A stretch of 64,000 nt of DNA from positions 744,001-808,000 of the forward strand of contig NZ_OY782759.1 of assembly GCF_963678195.1 (NCBI RefSeq), written 5' to 3'. The first letter of the stretch is position 1. The number at the start of each line of letters is the position of its first letter. This stretch comes from an uncultured Hyphomonas sp. Lineage in GTDB: Bacteria; Pseudomonadota; Alphaproteobacteria; Caulobacterales; Hyphomonadaceae. This document shows positions 32,768 through 42,318 of the stretch, one piece after another. The position numbers were made by a program, and so were the translations under genes. Under the pieces are notes generated by a model, which had not been told where the DNA came from, did not search any database, and saw only the letters and a program-made list of their open reading frames with translations.

Positions 32768-32989
32768 ATGGACAGCAACAGCAGATTACTGACAACTGTC
32801 GTCTTCTACATCGTGATCACTGTCTTAATGGCGGTCGCGTATTGGAAGATCTGGCGGAAAGCCGGTTTCAGCGGCGCGTGGTCGCTGCTGATGTTCGTGC
32901 CACTGGCCAATATCGGCGCTTTTTTGTATCTGGGCTTTGCTGAATGGCCTATCCACAAGCGCGAGGCGAAGTCCTACACGTTCGACTAG
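32768..32989 (+). CDS. Small membrane protein
   Basis: A 73-residue protein with two transmembrane helices (about 8-26 and 36-56) separated by WKIWRKAGFSGAW. The pattern of a basic/aromatic KAGxSGxW loop followed by a hydrophobic LMFVPLANIGAFLYLGF helix is seen in small proteins of unknown role in alphaproteobacteria. GAGGGG precedes the ATG. It stands alone between the XRE operon and lysS and is divergent from the former, so the tandem repeats could also affect it. Confidence 0.75.
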   Translation: MDSNSRLLTTVVFYIVITVLMAVAYWKIWRKAGFSGAWSLLMFVPLANIGAFLYLGFAEWPIHKREAKSYTFD

Positions 32990-33077
32990 ACCATACAGCA
33001 GATCGCTTTACCGGTAGCCGGCGTTCGCAAGACGCGACCGTCGGCTTCCTTTTGTCCCGTAGGAGACCCTGACCGAA

Positions 33078-34670
33078 ATGACCGATTTCTCCATCCTCGC
33101 CGAATCCGCCAAGGCATGGCCGTTCGAACTGGCGCGGAAACTCAAACAGCGTGTTGAGCAGCAGGAGAAAGCAGGCAAGCGAAAGCCCGGCGATCCCGTG
33201 ATCTTCGAGACGGGCTATGGTCCTTCAGGCCTGCCGCACATCGGCACATTCGGTGAAGTGGTGCGCACGACCATGGTGCGCCATGCCTTTGAAGTGCTGA
33301 CGAAGGGCGAGGTTCCGACACGCCTGATCTGCGTGTCCGACGACATGGACGGCATGCGCAAGGTGCCGCCGACCGTCCCGAACCCGGAAAAGCTGGAGCC
33401 GTATCTGCAGATGCCGCTGACGGCGGTGCCGGACCCGTTCGGCACGCATGAGTCCTATGGTCAGCATATGAACGCGCGTCTCTGCGCCTTCCTCGACCAG
33501 TTCGGCTTCGAATATGAGTTCCAGTCGGCGACGGAATGCTACAAGTCCGGCCGCTTTGATGAGATGCTGAAGCGCTCCGCAGAGAAGTATCAGGACATCA
33601 TGGACGTGATGCTGCCGACGCTGGGCGAGGAACGCCAGGCGACCTACAGCCCGTTCCTGCCGATCCATCCGGAAACGGGCCATGTCCTCTACGTGCCGAT
33701 GAAATCCGTCGACGGCGCGAAGGGCACGATCACCTTCGACGACGAGAACGGCAAGGAATTCACGCTGCCGGTCACCGGCGGTCATGTGAAGATGCAGTGG
33801 AAGCCGGACTTCGGCATGCGTTGGGCGGCACTTGGTGTGGACTTCGAAATGTTCGGCAAGGACCACCAGGCCAATGCGCCGATCTATTCCAAGATCACCA
33901 AGATCCTCGGCAAGCGCCCGCCGGAACAATACGTCTATGAAATGTTCCTGGACGATAAGGGCGAGAAGATCTCCAAGACCAAAGGCAATGGCATCTCGGT
34001 CGAGGACTGGCTGAAATATGCGCCGGACGAGAGCCTCAGCCTGTTCCAATTCCAGAAGCCGCGCGTGGCGAAGAAGCTCTATTTCGACGTCATCCCGAAA
34101 GCGGTGGACGAATACCTGACCTTCCTGGAAAAGTACCCGCACGAGGAACCGGCCCGGCAGATCGAGAACCCTGTCTGGCACATCCACAATGGCAACCCGC
34201 CCGCCGCTGACATGCCGGTCAGCTTCGCGCTGCTGCTGAATCTCGTGGCTGTGGCGAACCCGGAAGACAAGTCACAGCTCTGGGGCTTCATCACCCGCTA
34301 TGCGCAGGATGCGTCCCCTGAGACCCATCCGCTGCTGGACGAACTCGCGGGCTATGCGATGCGCTACTACACGGACTTCATCCTGCCGGAGAAGACCTAT
34401 CGCGCGCCAACCGAACAGGAACGCACCGCGATGGCGGACCTGTCGGCACACCTCAAGGCCTTCTCGGATGAGCCCACCTCGGAAAACCTGCAGACGCTGA
34501 CCTTCACGATCGGCAAGGACCACCATTTCGAGAACCTCCGCGAATGGTTCAAGGCGCTCTACGAAGTATTGCTGGGGCAGGCGCAGGGGCCGCGCTTCGG
34601 CAGCTTTGCCGCGCTTTACGGCAAGGACAACACCGCGCGCCTGATCGACGAGTCGCTGGCGCGCAGCTGA
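33078..34670 (+). CDS. lysS: Class I lysyl-tRNA synthetase
   Basis: A 530-residue enzyme that charges tRNA-Lys. It is of class I (Rossmann fold), as in most alphaproteobacteria, rather than the class II enzyme of E. coli. The HIGH motif is HIGT at residues 54-57 and the KMSKS equivalent is KISKTKGNG near residues 297-305. The C-terminal alpha-helical cage for the anticodon follows. TAGGAGA precedes the ATG. It is likely monocistronic. Confidence 0.96.
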   Translation: MTDFSILAESAKAWPFELARKLKQRVEQQEKAGKRKPGDPVIFETGYGPSGLPHIGTFGEVVRTTMVRHAFEVLTKGEVPTRLICVSDDMDGMRKVPPTVPNPEKLEPYLQMPLTAVPDPFGTHESYGQHMNARLCAFLDQFGFEYEFQSATECYKSGRFDEMLKRSAEKYQDIMDVMLPTLGEERQATYSPFLPIHPETGHVLYVPMKSVDGAKGTITFDDENGKEFTLPVTGGHVKMQWKPDFGMRWAALGVDFEMFGKDHQANAPIYSKITKILGKRPPEQYVYEMFLDDKGEKISKTKGNGISVEDWLKYAPDESLSLFQFQKPRVAKKLYFDVIPKAVDEYLTFLEKYPHEEPARQIENPVWHIHNGNPPAADMPVSFALLLNLVAVANPEDKSQLWGFITRYAQDASPETHPLLDELAGYAMRYYTDFILPEKTYRAPTEQERTAMADLSAHLKAFSDEPTSENLQTLTFTIGKDHHFENLREWFKALYEVLLGQAQGPRFGSFAALYGKDNTARLIDESLARS

Positions 34671-34740
34671 GGATTGCTGCGCCGTAAGGTGCTCTCAACA
34701 TTTGCCTGATCTAGTCTCCCCGGAAACGGGGAGACCAGAC

Positions 34741-35067
34741 ATGCGCATTATCAGGGCCGTAACGATTTCGGCCGTCTTCATCTTTGCCCCGGCCTGTGTG
34801 GCCACCAAGGTCGTCACCGTGCCGGTCGGTCTCGCCGTCGATGCTGTGGGCGCGGCGGGCAAGGGCGTCGTCTGGGTCGGCGGCACCGCAGTGCGCGTAA
34901 CCGGCGATGCGCTGGACGGGCCGGACGAATATGTCCGCCTCGACGTGACCTACAGGAACGGCAAGCACACCCGGAAAAAGATCAAGAAGAAATACCTTGA
35001 GCGCGAGCTGAAGAAGCTCGGCAAGAAGGGCAAGATCGTCGACGTCGAGGTATCGCCCGCCGGCTGA
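34741..35067 (+). CDS. Small lipoprotein of unknown function
   Basis: A 108-residue protein with a signal peptide ending in a lipobox-like FAPAC, so Cys17 is a probable lipid anchor. The mature region has a hydrophobic VPVGLAVDAVGAAGKGVVWVGG stretch and a strongly basic tail (KHTRKKIKKKYLERELKKLGKKGK). I recognise no family. GGGGAGA precedes the ATG at 34741; an in-frame ATG-like start further upstream has no ribosome-binding site. Its stop is adjacent to the serpin stop on the other strand. Confidence 0.75.
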   Translation: MRIIRAVTISAVFIFAPACVATKVVTVPVGLAVDAVGAAGKGVVWVGGTAVRVTGDALDGPDEYVRLDVTYRNGKHTRKKIKKKYLERELKKLGKKGKIVDVEVSPAG

Positions 35068-36450
35068 TCAATCGTCTTCAGCCGCCGGCGGTGCTTCCAC
35101 CCGGCCCAGGAACATCACGGTGCCTGTCGGCTTGTGACGCAGCGCGATCAGGAAGGGGTGATCGGCGCGAAACTCGACCGGGTCTTCCTCCGGAACGAAA
35201 ATCGCCGTGCGCTCCATCATGATCGCCGTCGCAGCCGCCGCTTCGGTGCCTTTCTCGTCGATGTCGAGGAAGGTCTTCTGCAGCACCTTGCTGATCACCA
35301 GATCACCGGGACCAGCCCCTTCGATCAGGCCGGAGAAATCCGCCGCGCCGGTGAAGGCGTCGCCGAGGCCGAGCGCGATCAGCGGATCGTTCAGCTCGTA
35401 ACTGGCTTCGATGGAGACTTTCGGCAAGACGAGGTGCACGCGCTTGCGCTCTGCGGTGTCGATGTCCGACAGGAGCGCGGTGAAGCTTTCCGGTGTCATC
35501 GCCGAGGCGACATCCGACAGGCCGTCCTGCGTATCGGGCAGGATCACGGTGAGGGCATAGTCGTCCCCGGCATAGTCGAGATCCAGGGCGGCATAGCCGT
35601 CGCGGGAGAGGTAGCGCGCCTTCTTCAGCGTCTGACTCATCAGCTTCGCGGTGATCTCACCGGACGGGGCGTAGAAGGTTCCGTCCTGTGTTGCTTCGGC
35701 CTTGAAGGGGCTTTGCCAGTCGGCTTTGAACCAGACGGCATTGGTAAGGATCAGCTCGGTCAGGCCGGGGCGGATCGCGCCAGGCGGGATCAGGTCGTGG
35801 ATCTTGTCGTTCGTATGATCTTCGACCCAGGTGTTGATGAGCTTCGCGGCGGCAGCGGGCTGGCTGAAATCGACCAGGGCGACCTTGGCCTTCATGATGC
35901 CTTCGACGGCCTGCCGGTAAGGCGCCTGCAAGCTGGAGCCTTCGCGTAGCCAGACGGCATTGGCGACGGTCAGCTTGGTCTTTTCCGTGTCGGACGTAAC
36001 GGCATCGTTCAGCGTGTTCTGTGCGCCGGCAAAGCTTTCGGCCGGGACACCATCAAACCCGAACACGTTGCCCATCTGCGTTGCGGTGTCCCCCGCCGCG
36101 CCCGGATAGAGCAGGGCGAAGGCTTCGCTGACCGAGGCAGGCGAGACAAAGAGGTTGCCCGGCTTGTCCTGCAGCGCATCGTAGAGCGACCAGGCGAACA
36201 GATTGTTGCCTTCGGCGAGCGGGGCTGTGGCGTCGAGCGTGGTGACGGCTATCGGCACAGGTTGCACTTCCTTTTTCGGTATTGTGACCACTGGATCGAC
36301 CAGATTGTCCTTGTCGGACGGGGAGGCCTGCGCCGGCGTGGTGCCGGGGGCCTGCGTGGCTGGCGTTTCCGGCACGTCCACGGGTGAAGGCTGCTGGCAG
36401 GCGCCAAGCGCGGCAAAAGCGGTGAGCGCGGGAACAATCAAACGGCGCAT
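35068..36450 (-). CDS. Serpin-family protease inhibitor (lipoprotein)
   Basis: A 460-residue protein. The signal peptide ends at a lipobox (ALGAC, Cys18), followed by a proline-rich linker of about 50 residues. The serpin core starts at NNLFAWSLYDALQ and has the signatures FVSPASVSEAFALLYPGA, NAVWFKADWQSPF and HPFLIALRHKPTGTVMFLGRV. The reactive-centre hinge EKGTEAAAATAI is the canonical P17-P8 pattern (small residues at P12-P9), so it should be an inhibitory serpin with the bait bond near MMERTA. Lipidation would place it on the outer membrane, where it could block host or neighbour serine proteases. GGAGGA precedes the ATG. Confidence 0.94.
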   Translation of the reverse strand: MRRLIVPALTAFAALGACQQPSPVDVPETPATQAPGTTPAQASPSDKDNLVDPVVTIPKKEVQPVPIAVTTLDATAPLAEGNNLFAWSLYDALQDKPGNLFVSPASVSEAFALLYPGAAGDTATQMGNVFGFDGVPAESFAGAQNTLNDAVTSDTEKTKLTVANAVWLREGSSLQAPYRQAVEGIMKAKVALVDFSQPAAAAKLINTWVEDHTNDKIHDLIPPGAIRPGLTELILTNAVWFKADWQSPFKAEATQDGTFYAPSGEITAKLMSQTLKKARYLSRDGYAALDLDYAGDDYALTVILPDTQDGLSDVASAMTPESFTALLSDIDTAERKRVHLVLPKVSIEASYELNDPLIALGLGDAFTGAADFSGLIEGAGPGDLVISKVLQKTFLDIDEKGTEAAAATAIMMERTAIFVPEEDPVEFRADHPFLIALRHKPTGTVMFLGRVEAPPAAEDD

Positions 36451-36505
36451 GGGGTCCTCCATAGAGTCTTTTGTGGACCCTATCACCCTTGCAGGGAAAC
36501 CGTGA

Positions 36506-39500
36506 CTATTCTGCGGCGATCAGTGTGGTCTTCGCCTTCGGAAGTTTTCCCTCGGGCCAGCCGGCCCAGAGTTCGGCTTCCTTCACTTTCGCCTCGGTCA
36601 GCGCCGCGTCCTTCACGTGTCCAAAGCCGCGGATGTCATCCGGGACGCTGGCAATGGCGACAGCGAGCTCGAGATTCTTTTCCGTCAGCTCGCCCGCGAT
36701 CCGCTCCAGGCCGGCGAGATAATCGTCGCGCAGCTTGCGCTCGTGCTGGCGTTCTTCGGTGTAGCCGAACAGATCCAGCTTCGTTCCGCGCAGGCCCTTG
36801 AACTTCGCAAGCAGTTTGAAGCCCAGCATCATCCACGGGCCGAAATGCTTTTTCTGCAGGTGGCCGTGGGCGTCTTTCTTGGCAATCATCGGCGCGGCGA
36901 GCCAGAAGCGGAGCTTGCCGCCCTTGAACTGGCTGGCGAGCTGTTTGGCGAACTTGCCGTCCGTGTAGAGACGGGCGACTTCGTACTCGTCCTTGTAGGC
37001 CATCACCTTGTAGGCATAGAAGGCCGCCGCCCGGACGAGCTTGTCGCCCGTACCAATGTCTTGCTCGGCGGCGCGGACCTTTGCGACGATCTCGCGGTAG
37101 CGGGCTGCATAGGCGGCATTCTGGTAACCGGTCAGACGGGCTGCACGATCCTCGATCAGGTCTTCCAGGCTCTGTTCCGGTGCGTCGCCGCGCGGATCTT
37201 CCGGACGGATCAGCCGGTCAGGCGCCGCAGCAGCAATGCGGCCGATATTGAAGGCGGACATGTTGTCGTCGACCTTCGTGCCGTTCAGGCGGATCGCGCG
37301 GTAAAGCGCGCGCAGGGAGACGGGCAGGCGGCCCTTCTGCCAGGCAAAGCCTGCCATGATCATATTGGTGTAGATGGCGTCGTGCAGATAGCCCACCGCG
37401 AGGGCCTCGGCATCGAACGTGTCGAACTCGCTCGCCTGCCGCTTCACGCGGGCAGACAGGAGATCGCTTTCGAAGCGCTTGGAGCGGTTGCGGATAAACT
37501 CGCTGGTCGGCGTGACATCGCTGTTGGCGTAGGCTGCCGTACGGTCGGCATCCATCAGGTTCAGCGCATCGCCGCCGGCGGCCACGACCAGGTCGCACGC
37601 AATGACGACATCGGCGCTGGCTGGCGGCACGCGGCCAGTGGAAATCTGCTCCGGCTCACGTGCGAAGCGGATGTGGGAGAGGACCGGGCCGCCCTTCTGG
37701 GCAAGGCCGGTCATGTCGAGGCTGGAGGCGGCGTGGCCGTCCACATGTGCCGCCATGGCCAGCACGGCCGCGACCGTCGTGACGCCTGTGCCGCCGACGC
37801 CGGTGAACAGCACATTGTAAGGCTGCGCGAGGCTCGGCGTTTCGGGCAGGGGCAGGCCATCGGCGCTGAAGGCCGGGCGTTCCTGGTCTTCCCAGGCCGG
37901 TTCCCCATCGGTGATGGTCACGAAGCTCGGGCAGAAGCCTTTCAGGCAGGAGAGGTCGGTATTGCAGGTGGACTGATTGATCCGGCGCTTGCGGCCAAGA
38001 TCGGTCTCGACCGGTTCGACGGAGAGACAGTTCGATTTCACCGAACAATCGCCGCAGCCTTCGCAGACTTCGGTGTTGATGATCACGCGCGTGCGGTCCG
38101 GTGCGCGCAGGCCGCGCTTGGAGCGGCGGCGCTTCTCGGTTGCGCAGATCTGGTCATAGATGATGACCGAGACGCCGGGCGTGTCGCGCAAGGTCAGCTG
38201 CACGTCTTCCAGATCATCGCGGTCATAGATCTTCACGCCGCCGGGCAGGCCTTTGACGTTCGCATATCGGGTCGTGTCTTCGGTGACGATGACGATCGTG
38301 CGCACGCCCTCGGCGCGCACTTGCTGGGCGATCTGGGCCGGCGTCTGGCCAGACTCCACATGCTGCCCGCCAGTCATGGCGACGGCGTCATTGTAGAGGA
38401 TCTTGTAGGTCATGTTCGCGCCGGATGTGACCGCGGCGCGGATGGCGAGGCTGCCTGAGTGGGAATAGGTGCCGTCGCCCAGATTGACGAACACGTGCGG
38501 CTCGTCAGTGGCCCAGTGCTGGCCGACCCAGGCGATACCTTCGCCGCCCATCTGGCTGGTCATGTCCGTGTGCCGGTCCGGCATGAAGTTCGCCATGTAA
38601 TGGCAGCCGATCCCGGCCAGCGCGCGGGAGCCTTCCGGCACAACCGTCGACGTGTTGTGCGGGCAACCTGAACAGAAGTGCGGGGTACGGATGGTTGGCG
38701 ACGCATTGGAACGTGCCGCTTCACCGGCGCGGCCCACGCGGTCGAAATAAGCGTCGGCGCGGGAGGTGTCCCAGCCTTCCGGGATGACCTGCATCAGGGC
38801 AGCCGCCATTTCCGGAATGGTGATGGAAGCAATGTCGGACAGGAGGCGTTTGCCGTCCCGGTCGAACTTGCCTTCAATGTAAGGGCGCTGGTTGTCCGGC
38901 AGGCGATAGAGGGCGGAGCGGAGTTGGTCTTCGATCAGCGGGCGCTTGTGTTCGATCACCAGAACACGGTCGAGCCCGGTGCAGAATTCGCGTACGCCTT
39001 CCGGCTCCAGCGGCCAAGGCATGGCGACTTTGTAGACAGCGAGGCCGAGGCGGCCGGCTTCCTGCGCGTCGATGCCGAGTGCGGCAAGCGCTTCGAACAC
39101 ATCGCGGGCAGCCTGTCCGGTGACGATGATGCCGACACGCGGCTTTGGCGAAGGCAGGATCACATGATCCAGACGGTTGGCGCGGACATAGGCCTGCGCG
39201 GCCGGCAGCTTCACCTGGCGCAGGCGCTGCTCTTTGAGGAGCGGTGCATCGCCCCGGCGCATGTGCACACCGTCTTCGGGCATGGCGAAATCCGGCTGGA
39301 CGATGTTGAAGCGTCCAAGATCGACCCCGACGACGGACCCGGAATCCATCGTATCGGCCAGTGCGACCATGCCAGCCCAGGCGCCGGAGAAGCGGCTCAT
39401 CTCCCAGCCATGGATGCCATAGTCCAGCACGTCCTGGATCGAGGCCGGGTTCAGGACCGGAATCTCGGCATCCATCATCGCGAATTCGGATTGGGAGGGC

Positions 39501-39964
39501 AGGGTGGAGGATTTGCAATTGTGGTCGTCGCCAACGATGGCGAGCACGCCGCCAAGTGCGGACGAGCCGGCGGCATTGGCGTGCTTGAACACATCGCCTG
39601 TGCGGTCGACGCCCGGGGCCTTGCCATACCAGATGCCGAACAGACCATCATACCGGGCGCCGGGGAACAGGCCGAGCTGCTGGCTGCCCCAGACAGCGGT
39701 GGCGCCAAGGTCTTCGTTCAGGCCTTCCCAGAATTTGATGTCATGCGCGTCCAGCCATTTCTGGGCGGCGCGCAATTGCTGGTCATATCCGCCAAGGGGG
39801 GATCCGCGATAACCGGAGATAAATCCTGCTGTGTTGGCATTTTTGCGCAGATCGAGGCGTTTTCGATCAAGAGGCAGGCGAACCAGTGCCTGAATACCGG
39901 TCATATACGCCTTGCCCTCGACAAGATCGTATTTGTCGTTCAGCGTAACTTCACGATGATGCAT
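36506..39964 (-). CDS. Indolepyruvate ferredoxin oxidoreductase, fused alpha-beta form
   Basis: A 1152-residue enzyme that oxidatively decarboxylates aryl or branched 2-oxoacids to acyl-CoA with ferredoxin. The N-terminal part includes the pyrimidine-binding half; the TPP-binding site is LGDGTYSHSGSLAIRAAV with YNDAVAMTGGQ downstream. A [4Fe-4S]-type cysteine segment follows (CEGCGDCSVKSNC and CNTDLSCLKGFCPS). The gamma-type domain starts NVLFTGVGGTGVTTVAAVLAMAA, and a further C-terminal domain of about 250 residues completes the fusion found in alphaproteobacteria. The gene is divergent from an Lrp/AsnC regulator, which probably controls it in response to amino acids. Confidence 0.95.
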   Translation of the reverse strand: MHHREVTLNDKYDLVEGKAYMTGIQALVRLPLDRKRLDLRKNANTAGFISGYRGSPLGGYDQQLRAAQKWLDAHDIKFWEGLNEDLGATAVWGSQQLGLFPGARYDGLFGIWYGKAPGVDRTGDVFKHANAAGSSALGGVLAIVGDDHNCKSSTLPSQSEFAMMDAEIPVLNPASIQDVLDYGIHGWEMSRFSGAWAGMVALADTMDSGSVVGVDLGRFNIVQPDFAMPEDGVHMRRGDAPLLKEQRLRQVKLPAAQAYVRANRLDHVILPSPKPRVGIIVTGQAARDVFEALAALGIDAQEAGRLGLAVYKVAMPWPLEPEGVREFCTGLDRVLVIEHKRPLIEDQLRSALYRLPDNQRPYIEGKFDRDGKRLLSDIASITIPEMAAALMQVIPEGWDTSRADAYFDRVGRAGEAARSNASPTIRTPHFCSGCPHNTSTVVPEGSRALAGIGCHYMANFMPDRHTDMTSQMGGEGIAWVGQHWATDEPHVFVNLGDGTYSHSGSLAIRAAVTSGANMTYKILYNDAVAMTGGQHVESGQTPAQIAQQVRAEGVRTIVIVTEDTTRYANVKGLPGGVKIYDRDDLEDVQLTLRDTPGVSVIIYDQICATEKRRRSKRGLRAPDRTRVIINTEVCEGCGDCSVKSNCLSVEPVETDLGRKRRINQSTCNTDLSCLKGFCPSFVTITDGEPAWEDQERPAFSADGLPLPETPSLAQPYNVLFTGVGGTGVTTVAAVLAMAAHVDGHAASSLDMTGLAQKGGPVLSHIRFAREPEQISTGRVPPASADVVIACDLVVAAGGDALNLMDADRTAAYANSDVTPTSEFIRNRSKRFESDLLSARVKRQASEFDTFDAEALAVGYLHDAIYTNMIMAGFAWQKGRLPVSLRALYRAIRLNGTKVDDNMSAFNIGRIAAAAPDRLIRPEDPRGDAPEQSLEDLIEDRAARLTGYQNAAYAARYREIVAKVRAAEQDIGTGDKLVRAAAFYAYKVMAYKDEYEVARLYTDGKFAKQLASQFKGGKLRFWLAAPMIAKKDAHGHLQKKHFGPWMMLGFKLLAKFKGLRGTKLDLFGYTEERQHERKLRDDYLAGLERIAGELTEKNLELAVAIASVPDDIRGFGHVKDAALTEAKVKEAELWAGWPEGKLPKAKTTLIAAE

Positions 39965-40040
39965 GGGTAATCTGTCCGCTCCAAGGAACTGGAAGATTAT
40001 TCGACAAAACTCACGAAAAAGCTTGCCTATCTTGCGCTGT

Positions 40041-40061
40041 TTTTGCTAGTTTGGGGCAAAA
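40041..40061 (+). promoter_or_regulatory. Putative Lrp/AsnC operator
   Basis: TTTTGC (40041-40046), nine-base spacer, GCAAAA (40056-40061): a perfect 6-bp inverted repeat in the 127-base gap between the divergent oxidoreductase and the AsnC-type gene, 30 bases before the latter's start. Its position fits control of both promoters. Confidence 0.5.
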
Positions 40062-40091
40062 CATGCCCTAATATGCGAGGAAGCTAGAAAA

Positions 40092-40577
40092 TTGGCCCAA
40101 GAAATAGACTCAGTTGATGCCAAAATTCTTGACATCATCCAACGGGACGCGGGGCTTTCCGTTGCGGAAATCGCCGATCGCGTGGGACTTTCCTCCTCTC
40201 CCTGCTGGCGGCGGATCAAACGGATGGAAGAAGCCGGTTTTATCCGGGGGCGCGTGACAATTCTGGATAATTTTGCCCTCGGCCTGAATTTCGAGGTGAT
40301 CGCCAGCGTGAAGCTCGCCCTGCCGAACCGGGAGAATTTGCAGGCGTTCGAAGACATGGTCCTGGCCTGGCCGGAGGTGACGGAAGTCATGACCGTGACC
40401 GGGCAGGTGGACTACATGATCCACGTCGTGACCACCGACATGCATGCCTATGACAATTTCCTGCGTGACAAGCTGCTCGGCTCGGCGCTCGTTTCCGATG
40501 TGCAGTCCCGTATCGTGATCCGCGTGGCAAAACGCACGACCGCTCTGCCGCTCGATCTGGTCGAGAATGTGAAATAG
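40092..40577 (+). CDS. Lrp/AsnC-family transcriptional regulator
   Basis: A 161-residue regulator. The N-terminal helix-turn-helix is VDAKILDIIQRDAGLSVAEIADRVGLSSSPCWRRIKRMEEAG; the C-terminal RAM/ligand domain includes VIASVKLALPN, WPEVTEVMTVTGQVDYMIHVVTTDMHAYDNFL and SRIVIRVAKRTTALPL. The start is a TTG at 40092, because GAGGAAG lies eight bases upstream and no ATG or GTG fits. It is divergent from the indolepyruvate oxidoreductase, a constant partner of such regulators, and probably activates or represses it with an aromatic or branched amino acid as ligand. Confidence 0.93.
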   Translation: MAQEIDSVDAKILDIIQRDAGLSVAEIADRVGLSSSPCWRRIKRMEEAGFIRGRVTILDNFALGLNFEVIASVKLALPNRENLQAFEDMVLAWPEVTEVMTVTGQVDYMIHVVTTDMHAYDNFLRDKLLGSALVSDVQSRIVIRVAKRTTALPLDLVENVK

Positions 40578-40602
40578 GGCACTGTCCCGGTTGGGGCTGT
40601 GC

Positions 40603-41745
40603 TCAGCTCCTGTAAGGGCGTACATAGCGACCTTCGAAAAAGCGCTTCGCCCAGTGGAACAGGCGCGTCGATGGCAGGGTGAAGCTGCGCCTTTCATTGC
40701 GGAAGACCAGCATACCCTTGTCGAGTGAATCGATAATGCAGACGAGTTCCGGGCGGAACTGTTCCAAGGCCGGGCGGTCGGCGAGTTCGGCCAGCAGATT
40801 GTTTGCGGCGGCTTCCGCCTGCAGGTCCGCGATGTGGGCCTGCTTCGGCAGCCAGTCCGGCCCCGGATAACTTCCGGCATCTCCGGCGACATAGACGCGT
40901 TCGCTGTCAGCCACCTTGCCGCCGCCGTCTGCCTGGAAGAAGCCGCCGGGCGACAGCGGCAGGCCGCTTGTGCCGGCCCAGTCCGGTCCGGTCAGGCCCG
41001 GCATGAACAGGATCAGGTCTGCCGGAATTGTCCCGCCTTCGGTTTCGACGCTGGTTTCGGTAAAGGCTTTCATCTTGTGCCCGAGATGCGGGGCAATGTT
41101 CCGCCGCTTCATCTCCGCCAGCAAGCCGTCCACGGCCTGTTCGCCAAGGCGCGCGCCGGGGCGGGGGGAAGGGCAAAAGAAGGCCACGTCCACCTGATCT
41201 CGCCGGCCATGCTTGCGCAGCCAGGTGTCGATGCCGAACAGCATTTCGAACATGGGCCCGCCGCGCATGGCGCCGGGTTCCTGTGGGTTGGATGCAAAGC
41301 CCAGCGCAATCCGGCCCGTTTTCAGGGCGTGCAGGCGGTCGCGAATGGTCTTGGCCGCGTCGACACCATCGCAGATGGTCAGGGCATGTTCGATGCCCGG
41401 CAGTTTTTTCAGGAAGCGTCCACCGGTCGCAATGATCAGGCCATCATTGGGGATCTCGCCCGTGTCGGTCAGAACGGTGCGCCCGCCATCGGCGAGCCCG
41501 GTCACGCGGCCGGCATGATAGGTGATGTCATGGCGCTGGAAGAACCTGTTCAGCGGATGGATCAGGGCGTCCGGCTCGCGCAGCCCGGTTGGCACCCAGA
41601 TCAGGCTGGGCAGGTAATGGAATTCCGGGCGGGGCGCGACGAGTGTTATGCGGACAGCCCGGTCCGCCTTGCGCAGCGTGCGTGCGGCGGTCAGGGCGGC
41701 AAAACCTGCGCCGAGAATGACGATGTGACGGGATAGGACCGACAT
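40603..41745 (-). CDS. SQR-like NAD(P)/FAD-dependent oxidoreductase
   Basis: A 380-residue flavoprotein of the sulfide:quinone oxidoreductase fold. The FAD Rossmann motif is ILGAGFAALTAARTL (residues 10-24) and the second FAD contact is VYVAGDAGSYPG. The region around Cys125 (ALTICDGVDAA) matches the first redox cysteine of SQR, and a third may be the Cys in LVCIIDSLDKG. The second, which in SQR lies in GASCFGP, aligns with GAMRGGP, so Arg161 replaces it. It may be a quinone-linked dehydrogenase with another substrate. GGAGG precedes the ATG. It is convergent with the AsnC gene. Confidence 0.85.
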   Translation of the reverse strand: MSVLSRHIVILGAGFAALTAARTLRKADRAVRITLVAPRPEFHYLPSLIWVPTGLREPDALIHPLNRFFQRHDITYHAGRVTGLADGGRTVLTDTGEIPNDGLIIATGGRFLKKLPGIEHALTICDGVDAAKTIRDRLHALKTGRIALGFASNPQEPGAMRGGPMFEMLFGIDTWLRKHGRRDQVDVAFFCPSPRPGARLGEQAVDGLLAEMKRRNIAPHLGHKMKAFTETSVETEGGTIPADLILFMPGLTGPDWAGTSGLPLSPGGFFQADGGGKVADSERVYVAGDAGSYPGPDWLPKQAHIADLQAEAAANNLLAELADRPALEQFRPELVCIIDSLDKGMLVFRNERRSFTLPSTRLFHWAKRFFEGRYVRPYRS

Positions 41746-41849
41746 GGGGCAACCTCCACAGATGTGAGAAGTGTAATAAAGTTACGTTACAGATGGCTCG
41801 CAAAGCGCCCGTTAACAGTGAGGCAATTGGTCCCTGACCGAAAGCGGGC

Positions 41850-42308
41850 TCAGGAAAGGTCCAGGTGGAGGAACTGATTGAAGTCGCTGCCGACATAGTC
41901 GGCAAAGGCGTCTCCGCTTTTGAAGCCATGCTTGCGGTAGAGGGCGAGGGCCGGATCGAAGGCCTCGCCTGAGCCGGTTTCCAGGCTGACGTGCCGGTAG
42001 CCGCGCTCGCGTGCCAGGTTCAGCAGCGCGTTTAGCATGGCGGTTGCCGCGCCACGGCGCAGGCTGTCTTTCCGTGTACGCATGGATTTCAGTTCACCAT
42101 GCTCAGCAGCCAGCTCTTTTATGGCACCGATGGCCAGCAGGGTGTCACCGTCCCAGACCGACAGGAATGTCACATCCGGGCGTTGCAGGCCGCTGAGGTC
42201 CAGGGCGAAGCTGTGGCCGGGCGGCGACGTCTCGGCCATGCCCTGCAGGTGCTGGCGCAGCAGTTCCCGGATCTGCGGGTCGTCGAAATCACCGGGTTTG
42301 ATAAGCAT
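41850..42308 (-). CDS. GNAT-family N-acetyltransferase
   Basis: A 152-residue acetyltransferase. The acetyl-CoA pyrophosphate loop is RKDSLRRGAATAML, in which the Arg/Gly pattern substitutes for the classical R/QxxGxG/A. The C-terminal YRKHGFKSGDAFADYV is the usual final strand and loop. Target unknown. It lies downstream of the thiolase terminator and is probably transcribed separately. Confidence 0.9.
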   Translation of the reverse strand: MLIKPGDFDDPQIRELLRQHLQGMAETSPPGHSFALDLSGLQRPDVTFLSVWDGDTLLAIGAIKELAAEHGELKSMRTRKDSLRRGAATAMLNALLNLARERGYRHVSLETGSGEAFDPALALYRKHGFKSGDAFADYVGSDFNQFLHLDLS

Positions 42309-42318
42309 GCGGTCTCCG

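Noticed and set aside
32749-32943. A 64-codon frame overlapping the small membrane protein
   Set aside because: It lies out of frame with the two-helix protein that has its own GAGGGG site, and it has no features of its own.
36617-38458. 613-codon frame opposite the indolepyruvate oxidoreductase
   Set aside because: Antisense shadow of a gene with TPP and cluster motifs; no conserved motif in this frame.
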